The notes beneath the pieces were generated by a model that was given only the letters and a program-made list of their open reading frames with translations, made no database searches and had not been told where the DNA came from. Positions 1 through 5,958 of a stretch of 9,077 nucleotides of DNA are shown piece after piece. The translations under genes were made by a program, and so were the position numbers. Source of the stretch: Woeseiaceae bacterium. Its GTDB lineage: Bacteria; Pseudomonadota; Gammaproteobacteria; Steroidobacterales; Woeseiaceae. The stretch spans positions 1 through 9,077 of the forward strand of contig PBVS01000069.1 in NCBI GenBank assembly GCA_002728725.1, given 5' to 3'. The number at the start of each line of letters is the position of its first letter. Positions within the stretch are counted from its first letter, which is position 1.

Positions 1-113
1 ACTGGAATCAAGCAAGATATGTCTTTGAAAAAATTCAAAATGATTATCCAGATTCCACAGTGGCCAAATTAGCCGAACAAAGAATTAAAGTTTTGAACGA
101 TAGAAATTTATAA
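1..113 (+). CDS. cpoB: CpoB/YbgF-like TPR protein, C-terminal end only
   Basis: An open frame enters from the left edge (first whole codon at 3) and ends at TAA 111-113, leaving 36 residues. The fragment reads as a tetratricopeptide-type helical pair: an A-x-x-V-F-x-x-I helix, then N-D-Y-P-D-S, then an A-x-x-x-x-R-I-K-V-L helix. This closely matches the extreme C terminus of E. coli CpoB (YbgF), whose last TPR carries K-Y-P before a short amphipathic helix. CpoB is periplasmic, binds TolA and coordinates outer-membrane constriction with peptidoglycan synthesis. Context agrees: in E. coli the tolB-pal-cpoB operon is followed directly by tRNA-Lys genes, as here. The fragment is short, and other TPR proteins with the same fold, such as BamD-like lipoproteins, cannot be excluded from sequence alone. 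The signal peptide and N-terminal coiled coil would lie outside the window. Confidence 0.62.
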   Translation, partial: WNQARYVFEKIQNDYPDSTVAKLAEQRIKVLNDRNL

Positions 114-170
114 AAAATAAATCAATTATTAATCGTTCTTATTGTATAATTTCCCACTCAAATAATTGTC

Positions 171-198
171 TTGAGATTTGCAGGCAGTTCGGTATTAT
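171..198 (+). promoter_or_regulatory. Putative sigma70 promoter for tRNA-Lys
   Basis: TTGAGA at 171-176 and TATTAT at 193-198 are separated by 16 bases, each differing from the sigma70 consensus at one or two positions. Predicted initiation near 205 would give a leader of about 37 bases before the tRNA 5' end, to be removed by RNase P. Another -10-like TATAAT lies at 145-150 but has no convincing -35 box. Assignment is by motif only. Confidence 0.5.
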
Positions 199-241
199 CC
201 ACGCAAAATACTAACTTTTAATAATTGCGATTTTCGAGAGT

Positions 242-316
242 GGGGCGTTAGCTCAGAGGTAGAGCATTCGGCTTTTAACCGACTGGTCGTAGGTTCGACT
301 CCTACACGCCCCACCA
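242..316 (+). tRNA. tRNA-Lys (anticodon UUU), CCA encoded
   Basis: A complete cloverleaf can be folded by eye. The acceptor stem is 242-248 with 306-312 (7 pairs), followed by discriminator A 313 and genomically encoded CCA 314-316. The D stem is 251-254 with 262-265, with a 7-base loop. The anticodon arm is 267-271 with 279-283 and loop CTTTTAA at 272-278, giving anticodon TTT at 274-276 and therefore lysine. The variable loop is 5 bases and the T arm is 289-293 with 301-305, with loop TTCGACT. The sequence resembles E. coli and Pseudomonas tRNA-Lys. One oddity is that the top anticodon-stem pair (27-43) is a U-C mismatch (T267, C283). MnmA, partly encoded at the right end of the window, thiolates U34 of this tRNA family. 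Confidence 0.97.
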
Positions 317-317
317 C

Positions 318-347
318 TTATTTTTTATTCTGATAATCATGTATAAT
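318..347 (+). promoter_or_regulatory. Putative promoter of the thrABC operon
   Basis: A perfect -10 hexamer TATAAT lies at 342-347. The best -35 candidate, TTATTT at 318-323 with an 18-base spacer, is poor, so the site would be weak or activator-assisted. Initiation near 354 would give a 5' untranslated leader of only about 39 bases. Read-through from the tRNA promoter is also possible because no terminator hairpin follows the tRNA, only a T-rich run around 319-329. Confidence 0.42.
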
Positions 348-366
348 CCGCTTTTCGTAAATAATT

Positions 367-380
367 GTGGCGTTAGCGCC
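367..380 (+). promoter_or_regulatory. GC hairpin in the thrA leader, resembling the tRNA-Lys 5' end
   Basis: GGCG (369-372) can pair with CGCC (377-380) around a TTAG tetraloop, an isolated GC-rich stem in AT-rich surroundings, ending 12 bases before the thrA start. The 9-mer GGCGTTAGC at 369-377 also occurs at 244-252 in the first bases of tRNA-Lys, and both copies are preceded by GT and G residues. It may be a decayed tRNA remnant or a small structure affecting thrA translation. The weak GAAG Shine-Dalgarno candidate at 383-386 lies just outside the stem. Function is inferred, not shown. Confidence 0.35.
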
Positions 381-392
381 TCGAAGTAAAAC

Positions 393-2882
393 ATGAGCTC
401 AAACAAAAGAAAAAACTGGAAAATATATAAATTTGGAGGTTCTAGCCTTGCTGATACAGCATGTTTTGTTAGAGTTTCGAAAATTATATTAGACTCATAT
501 TATGTCAACGAGAGCTTTAATCATGGCATTGTAGTTTCTGCTATGGGTGGATTCACTGATCTTTTGATAAAGATATCAGAAGATTGTACATCTGAATCTC
601 TTTTTTCATCCAATGAATATAAATTAATCTCTGAGAGAATTTCAGTACTTTCAAATGATTTGCTTGAAGAAAATGAATCTAAAGAATATTTGGATAATGT
701 CTTTAGTGACTTTGATGAAATTAAAAATATTTTAGAGCAACCGCTTAATTCAGCAGACTGCGGAGAAAAGGGTGAGATAATTGCTGGTTTTGGAGAGTTG
801 TGGTCAGCCAGATTAATGAATATATATTTAAATAAACTGCTGGCAGAGAAAAAATCAGCTTTCTTGGATAGTAGAAAAGTTCTTTTTTTAGAAAAGAGTG
901 ATATTGATCACACTGTAGATTGGCTAAAGTCCAAAGAAAGTTTTTCTGAGTTAATTTCATCATCTCCGTCTAGCATATATGTAATCACTGGTTTTATCGC
1001 TTCTAAGTATAATGGTATTTCGACTAATCTTGGTAGGAATGGCAGTGACTACTCTGCTGCAATTTTTGCTTCTCTTTTTGATGCAGAGGAGCTGGTCATA
1101 TGGACGGATGTTGATGGTGTATTAAGTGCTGATCCAAATCGTGTTAAAAGTGCCAGATTAATATCTAATTTATCTTACAATGAGGCAATGGAACTCGCTT
1201 ATTTTGGTGCTAAAGTTATTCATCCAAAAACGTTTAGCCCGCTGATAAAGCAAGAAATTCCAATTTCTATAAGAAATACTTTTGACCCCGAAAAAAAGGG
1301 GACTAAAATTTCATCAAACATTGATGCCAACAGAGAAATAAAAGGCATTACAGTTATTGAATCAATGGCTTTAATCAATGTAGAGGGCACAGGAATGTTA
1401 GGTGTTCCAGGTACAGCTGATAAATTATTTGCCTCACTGAAAGAAAAAAATATCTCCGTGTCACTTATTTCTCAGGCGAGCTCAGAGCATTCAATCTGCA
1501 TAGCGATTCCTCAATCACTAACTGAAATTGCATACAATCAAATAAATGATGCATTCTCTAAAGAGATAAAATCAGGTCTAATTTCAAATATAGATATTAA
1601 AAGAGATCTCTCCATCCTTGCTGTTGTTGGAGATAATATGGTTGGGCAATATGGAATAGCAGGAAAATTTTTTAATACTCTTGGTGAGGCAGGTATTAGT
1701 GTTAGAGCAATAGCTCAAGGTTCCTCTGAGAGAAATATATCTGCTGTAATTGATTCAAAAGATACCAATCAAGCACTCAATGAAACTCATAAAGGATTTT
1801 TTATGACTAAACCTACTCTGAATGTCGGAATTATAGGTATTGGTGTAGTTGGTGGTGAATTGTTAAATCAACTAAACCATAATACTGAAAAAATTTGTAA
1901 TAAATTCAATATACAACTTGAAATAAAGGGGATTGCTAAATCCAATGCAATGATCCTAACTGAGGATTCATTGGATTGCTCTGATTGGAAAACGTTGATT
2001 GAATCTTCATCTGTTGATTTTGATATTGATAAATTTGTGAAACACGTGTCTGAAGATGGCGCAAATCAAAATACATTGATTATAGATTGTACATCTAATG
2101 AAGATATATCCAGTAAATACTCACAATGGTTAGAATCTGGATTGCACGTTATCACGCCCAATAAAAAGGCATTCAGCGGAAATCTTGATGCATATAAAAA
2201 AATAAAAGATCTTTCGAATAGTTCTGGGAGTTATTGTTTCTATGAGACCACAGTTGCTGCAGGCTTGCCAGTAATATCAACAGTTCAGAGTTTGATTGAC
2301 ACAGGTGACACCATTCATTCAATAGAAGGAATATTTTCAGGAACATTGGCATATTTATTCAATGTTTATGATGGTACAAAACCTTTTTCTCAAATTGTCT
2401 CTGAAGCAAAAAGCAGTGGATACACTGAACCCGACCCAAGAGATGATCTAACAGGCATGGATGTTGCCAGAAAGTTAGCGATAATAGGTAGAGAGGCTGG
2501 TAGGGCGCTAAAAATAGATACTTTTAATATCGAAAATCTTGTGCCAGAAGAATTAATGAATGTTGACTCAGATCAATTCCTGGATTTGTTTAAAAATTAT
2601 GATAATGATATGCAGGAGAGGTTTTTAAATGCCAAGAAAAACTCTATGGTCCTGAGGTACACAGCTAAATTAAATAAAGACAATGAGGTCTTCATTGGAT
2701 TATCTGAATACCCAGAAGATCACGCATTTAGTAATATTCAGTTAACAGACAATATTATTCAGATTCAATCCGATCGTTACTCAAAAAATCCAATGGTAAT
2801 CCAAGGCCCTGGAGCCGGACCAGAGGTAACAGCTGCGGGAATATTCGCTGATATTGTAACTTTAATAAAATTGACTAACTGA
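393..2882 (+). CDS. thrA: Bifunctional aspartokinase / homoserine dehydrogenase
   Basis: This 829-residue protein (E. coli ThrA has 820) catalyses phosphorylation of aspartate and, after aspartate-semialdehyde dehydrogenase acts, NAD(P)H reduction of aspartate semialdehyde to homoserine in the cytoplasm. The kinase domain spans about 10-305: KFGGSS 13-18, GRNGSDYSAA 214-223, TDVDGV 238-243, YFGAKVIHP 270-278. Two ACT-type regulatory segments follow (about 320-395 and 405-465); SQASSEHS (360-367) and AQGSSERNIS (441-450) match the allosteric region of ThrA, so threonine feedback inhibition is likely. The dehydrogenase has the Rossmann motif GIGVVGG 482-488, TPNKKA 588-593, GIFSGTL 646-652, EPDPRDD 679-685 with likely catalytic D690 and K694, and GPGAG 805-809. 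ATG at 393 puts KFGG 12 residues in and has a weak GAAG ribosome site 6 bases upstream. First gene of thrABC. Oddities: VAAGLP at 621-626 where VGAGLP is usual, and a dehydrogenase half that in places looks more like E. coli MetL. Confidence 0.97.
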   Translation: MSSNKRKNWKIYKFGGSSLADTACFVRVSKIILDSYYVNESFNHGIVVSAMGGFTDLLIKISEDCTSESLFSSNEYKLISERISVLSNDLLEENESKEYLDNVFSDFDEIKNILEQPLNSADCGEKGEIIAGFGELWSARLMNIYLNKLLAEKKSAFLDSRKVLFLEKSDIDHTVDWLKSKESFSELISSSPSSIYVITGFIASKYNGISTNLGRNGSDYSAAIFASLFDAEELVIWTDVDGVLSADPNRVKSARLISNLSYNEAMELAYFGAKVIHPKTFSPLIKQEIPISIRNTFDPEKKGTKISSNIDANREIKGITVIESMALINVEGTGMLGVPGTADKLFASLKEKNISVSLISQASSEHSICIAIPQSLTEIAYNQINDAFSKEIKSGLISNIDIKRDLSILAVVGDNMVGQYGIAGKFFNTLGEAGISVRAIAQGSSERNISAVIDSKDTNQALNETHKGFFMTKPTLNVGIIGIGVVGGELLNQLNHNTEKICNKFNIQLEIKGIAKSNAMILTEDSLDCSDWKTLIESSSVDFDIDKFVKHVSEDGANQNTLIIDCTSNEDISSKYSQWLESGLHVITPNKKAFSGNLDAYKKIKDLSNSSGSYCFYETTVAAGLPVISTVQSLIDTGDTIHSIEGIFSGTLAYLFNVYDGTKPFSQIVSEAKSSGYTEPDPRDDLTGMDVARKLAIIGREAGRALKIDTFNIENLVPEELMNVDSDQFLDLFKNYDNDMQERFLNAKKNSMVLRYTAKLNKDNEVFIGLSEYPEDHAFSNIQLTDNIIQIQSDRYSKNPMVIQGPGAGPEVTAAGIFADIVTLIKLTN

Positions 2883-2883
2883 T

Positions 2884-3828
2884 ATGACAGATAAATTTAT
2901 AACAGCTTTTGCGCCAGCTTCGATTGGAAATGTTGGGGTGGGTTTTGATATGTTGGGATTAGCAATTGAGAATGTTGGAGATAGAGTATCAGCCAGAAAG
3001 ACCGAGGAAAAAGGCGTTCGTATCAAAGAAATATACGATTTAAATGGTGATGCCCATTCTTCTTTATCTAAAAATACCAATGAGAATACAGCTTCAATAT
3101 CTGCAAGCAGTTTGTGGGAGAGTCAGTCTCAATCATGTGGACTAGAACTAGTAATCCATAAAGGCATTCCATTGCAATCGGGCATGGGCAGTTCAGCTGC
3201 ATCTGCTGTTGCAGGTGCTGTTGCAGCCAATGCATTGCTAGAAAATCCTTTAAGCAAAAAAGAAATACTCATGTATGCACTAGAGGGAGAAAAATTTGCC
3301 AGCGGTGGTCTTCATGCAGATAATGTTGCACCAAGTTTATTTGGCGGGCTTGTTTTTTGCCCTCAAAACAGCCTTCCAGTAACAAGTTCCATCAAAATGC
3401 CCAACACACTTTCAAGTATAGTCCTTCATCCTGAATTAAAGGTTAATACTGCTGAAAGTAGGTTGAAGCTTAAAAAGAATTATTCATTAGATATTCTGCT
3501 TGAACAACAGTCATATCTTGCTGGTTTTGTTCTTGGTGTAATTCAAAATGATATTACTCTTATAAGAGAAAATTTAAGAGATATTTTGATAGAACCGCAG
3601 AGGGCATCTGATGTGCCTTGTTTCAAAAAAATACAAGAAATCGCCCTCAATAATGGGGCGCTTGGATGTTCTATTTCTGGGAGTGGGCCAAGTATATTCG
3701 CTATATGCGAAAACAATAAATCTTCTCAATTAGAGGGGTTAATGAGAGAATCTTGTTTAAATCAAGGTTATGATTGTCAAACATGGATCAGCCAATCAAA
3801 CTCTAAAGGATCTACAATAGAAGATTAA
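2884..3828 (+). CDS. thrB: Homoserine kinase
   Basis: ThrB phosphorylates the gamma-hydroxyl of L-homoserine with ATP to O-phosphohomoserine, the substrate of ThrC. The 314 residues fit the GHMP kinase family (E. coli ThrB is 310). Visible motifs are the N-terminal substrate-loop region APASIGNVGVGFDMLG (10-25), the GHMP ATP-binding loop IPLQSGMGSSAAS (95-107), GLHADNVAPSLFGG (142-155), typical of ThrB, and the C-terminal GHMP motif GCSISGSGPSIFAI (261-274). The start lies one base after the thrA stop (TGATATG). No Shine-Dalgarno sequence is visible upstream, so translation probably depends on coupling to thrA. The last dozen residues, rich in Ser, Asn and Lys, show no recognisable motif. Identity is secure from motifs plus operon position. 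Confidence 0.97.
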   Translation: MTDKFITAFAPASIGNVGVGFDMLGLAIENVGDRVSARKTEEKGVRIKEIYDLNGDAHSSLSKNTNENTASISASSLWESQSQSCGLELVIHKGIPLQSGMGSSAASAVAGAVAANALLENPLSKKEILMYALEGEKFASGGLHADNVAPSLFGGLVFCPQNSLPVTSSIKMPNTLSSIVLHPELKVNTAESRLKLKKNYSLDILLEQQSYLAGFVLGVIQNDITLIRENLRDILIEPQRASDVPCFKKIQEIALNNGALGCSISGSGPSIFAICENNKSSQLEGLMRESCLNQGYDCQTWISQSNSKGSTIED

Positions 3829-3831
3829 AAA

Positions 3832-5127
3832 ATGAAGTACATTAGTACAAGAGGTAAAGACTTTGCTTCAAGCATTGATGATGTGCTTAAAAAGGGTATT
3901 GCTGATGATGGCGGGCTGTTTTTACCTGAGTCCCTTCCAATTTTTAAAGAAAAAGACTTTAATGATTCAAAATCTATCATTGAAACAGCAAAAATACTTC
4001 TATCCCCATTCTTTGAGCGCTCTGCATTAAAAAAAGACTTGGAAAACATAATCAAAGAATGTTTATCATTTAATATACCTTCGGTTAAATATGAAAAAAA
4101 TAATCTTTGGTATTTAGAATTATTTCATGGACCTACAGCTGCATTTAAGGATGTTGGAGCTAGATTTTTGGCTTCGTGTTTGAGTAAATTAAATAAAGAT
4201 AAAAATGATCCATTAGTTATTCTTGTTGCTACATCTGGCGATACAGGAGGAGCGGTAGCAGCTGCATTTCATGGGTTACCCAATGTTAAAGTGATAATTT
4301 TCTTTCCTGAAGGCAAAGTTTCAAAAAGACAAGAAAAACAATTAACATCCTGGGGTGATAATATACTGGCCCTCTCAGTTAAGGGCAGTTTTGATTCTTG
4401 TCAGGACTTAGTAAAAAAGGTGTTTGCAGATCATGACTTGATGGGACAATATAGATTCAGTTCTGCAAACAGTATAAATATGGGGCGATTGCTACCTCAG
4501 GCAATTTATTATGCTCATACCGGTATCTCCCACTATAACAAGACCAATAGAAAACCGAATTTTATTATACCTACGGGTAACTTGGGAAATGGACTCGCTT
4601 GCATATTAGCGAAACAAATGGGTTTTCCGATAGGGAGGATTGTCTTGGCGCTAAATGAGAACAAGATGATAAAAGATTTTATTGATGGAGATCAATGGGA
4701 AAAACGTGAAACTATACAAACGCTTGCAAATGCAATGGATGTAGGTAACGCAAGTAATATGGAAAGGTTGACCAGTCTATTTAGTCATGAGGATATTCAA
4801 AGAAACATTAGTGCCACATCAATTTCTGACGATGAGATAAAGAACGAGATAATCCGTTCATTTCATGAGCAAAATATTATTTTATGCCCACATTCATCCA
4901 CGGCCAGTTGTGCATATCAGAGTCTTGATAAGGATATTAAGACAGAAGATTGGGTTATAGTGGCGACAGCGCATCCAGCTAAATTCGAAACCATTGTTGA
5001 GCCCTTAATAGAGAGAAAAGTAAATATACCAGACGAGTTAAAATCAATCTTGAACAAACCCAATCACTTTTATAGGATTAAACCTTCATTGAAAGAATTT
5101 AGAGAATTAAGTAATAAATATTTATAG
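3832..5127 (+). CDS. thrC: Threonine synthase
   Basis: ThrC is the PLP-dependent enzyme that converts O-phosphohomoserine and water to L-threonine and phosphate, the last step of the pathway. At 431 residues it matches the E. coli-type class (428) rather than the SAM-activated plant type. Seen in order: the N-terminal YISTRG (3-8) and GLFLPE (28-33), the PLP-lysine motif HGPTAAFKDVGARF (99-112) with Lys106 as the probable Schiff-base residue, the phosphate-binding stretch ATSGDTGGAVA (133-143), SANSINMGRLLPQ (211-223), PTGNLGNG (247-254) and the C-terminal TAHPAKF (379-385). It starts 3 bases after the thrB stop, with a weak AGAAG ribosome-binding candidate at 3819-3823. It is the last gene of the operon and ends 28 bases before the convergent tatD. 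Confidence 0.98.
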   Translation: MKYISTRGKDFASSIDDVLKKGIADDGGLFLPESLPIFKEKDFNDSKSIIETAKILLSPFFERSALKKDLENIIKECLSFNIPSVKYEKNNLWYLELFHGPTAAFKDVGARFLASCLSKLNKDKNDPLVILVATSGDTGGAVAAAFHGLPNVKVIIFFPEGKVSKRQEKQLTSWGDNILALSVKGSFDSCQDLVKKVFADHDLMGQYRFSSANSINMGRLLPQAIYYAHTGISHYNKTNRKPNFIIPTGNLGNGLACILAKQMGFPIGRIVLALNENKMIKDFIDGDQWEKRETIQTLANAMDVGNASNMERLTSLFSHEDIQRNISATSISDDEIKNEIIRSFHEQNIILCPHSSTASCAYQSLDKDIKTEDWVIVATAHPAKFETIVEPLIERKVNIPDELKSILNKPNHFYRIKPSLKEFRELSNKYL

Positions 5128-5155
5128 TTAATTATATAATATAAGTTATTGATAT
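5128..5155. other. Convergent intergenic gap without a clear terminator
   Basis: The thrC and tatD stop codons face each other across 28 bases that are almost all A and T. A 10-base perfect palindrome ATTATATAAT lies at 5131-5140 and a 12-base one, ATAAATATTTAT, at 5114-5125 overlaps the end of thrC. Both are AT only, have no loop and have no following T tract, so neither is a convincing intrinsic terminator. Termination may be Rho-dependent or may occur inside the opposing gene. Confidence 0.4.
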
Positions 5156-5953
5156 TTAATATAATTCGAAAAGATTACACGCATTTTTATACGAAGCATC
5201 TGCGATTTCTTTTTTTGAATATGGAGTTAGCATTTCTAGGGTATCCAAAATTTCAATTAAGTATTTTGGTTCATTTCTGTTATTTTTTGGTCTATTTTTA
5301 AGAGTTCTTGGAATAAGATAAGGGCAATCAGTCTCTATTAACAACCTCTCTAGTGGGATATCTTTGACAAAACTCTGAAGATTTTTGCCGCGTCTTTCGT
5401 CGCATATCCAGCCAGTAATACCAATATAAAGATCCATATCTAGATACTCATACAACATTTGTTTAGTTCCAGTAAAACAATGCACGACACCTTTTTGGAG
5501 AATTTTTGAGTTGGACCTCAACAGTGCAATAAAGTCATCATGAGCATCTCGTTGATGCATAAACAAAGGGAGTTTTTGTTCATGTGCTATTTCTATTTGA
5601 CCCTGAAACGCATTTAATTGATTCGTCTTTGTTGAGAAATTTCTATAGTAATCTAATCCGCACTCACCGATTGCTACTACATTTGATTCAGCAGACAGCT
5701 CTATAATGATTTTTTCTTCCTCATGACAATAATCATTGGCGTAATGTGGGTGAACACCTGCAGTACTGTAAAGTATTTTTGGATAGTTTTTGATTAAGTT
5801 TGCGGCCTTAAAGCTCTCTTGTCCTGTTGTGCCTGTGACAATTATTTTGCTTATATTATTATTTAGGGCTTCTTCAATTACACTATCCAAGTCAGCAGAA
5901 AAATCTTTATGAGTCAGATTTGCGCCTATGTCCACTAACTCTATATTTTCCAT
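5156..5953 (-). CDS. tatD: TatD family metal-dependent deoxyribonuclease
   Basis: This 265-residue protein is very close to E. coli TatD (about 260), a cytoplasmic metal-dependent nuclease of the amidohydrolase superfamily with 3'-5' exonuclease activity, linked to DNA repair and clearance. It has no signal peptide or membrane segment and is not part of the Tat transporter. Motifs: VDIGANLT (7-14), TAGVHPH (64-70), IGECGLDYYRNFS (95-107) with metal-ligand Glu97, FMHQRDAH (131-138) with His133, VHCFTG (157-162) with His158, GWICDERRG (181-189), and ETDCPYL (207-213) with Asp209. The N-terminal HxH metal motif of the YcfH/YjjV branch is absent, as in E. coli TatD itself, which supports this subfamily. 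Translation starts 5 bases after the acnA stop with no visible Shine-Dalgarno site, so it is probably coupled to acnA. The biological role is less certain than the family. Confidence 0.93.
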   Translation of the reverse strand: MENIELVDIGANLTHKDFSADLDSVIEEALNNNISKIIVTGTTGQESFKAANLIKNYPKILYSTAGVHPHYANDYCHEEEKIIIELSAESNVVAIGECGLDYYRNFSTKTNQLNAFQGQIEIAHEQKLPLFMHQRDAHDDFIALLRSNSKILQKGVVHCFTGTKQMLYEYLDMDLYIGITGWICDERRGKNLQSFVKDIPLERLLIETDCPYLIPRTLKNRPKNNRNEPKYLIEILDTLEMLTPYSKKEIADASYKNACNLFELY

Positions 5954-5958
5954 GAAAA

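Larger units (their letters stand above)
123..367. repeat. Four copies of an AATAATTG octamer around tRNA-Lys
   Basis: AATAATTG occurs directly at 161-168, 220-227 and 360-367 and inverted at 123-130, all in the noncoding DNA flanking tRNA-Lys. Two of the direct copies are part of a longer shared block: TGTATAAT (143-150 and 340-347), 9 or 11 unrelated bases, then AAATAATTGT (160-169 and 359-368). By eye I found only two other occurrences in the rest of the window, both inside genes. This may be a binding site, remains of a duplicated tRNA unit, or chance in AT-rich DNA. Confidence 0.4.

Noticed and set aside
145..150. TATAAT as the main tRNA-Lys promoter -10 box
   Set aside because: No acceptable -35 hexamer lies 16-18 bases upstream, and the TTGAGA/TATTAT pair at 171-198 is a better and closer candidate.
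339..389. A 16-codon ORF (begins MYNPLFVNNC) just upstream of and in frame with thrA, as a thr leader peptide
   Set aside because: It has no Thr or Ile codon run and no ribosome site, and its start overlaps the predicted -10 box, so it would not be on the thrA transcript from that promoter.
5156..5953. TatD as a component of the twin-arginine protein export system
   Set aside because: Despite its name, TatD is a soluble metal-dependent nuclease dispensable for Tat export; no tatA, tatB or tatC lies nearby.
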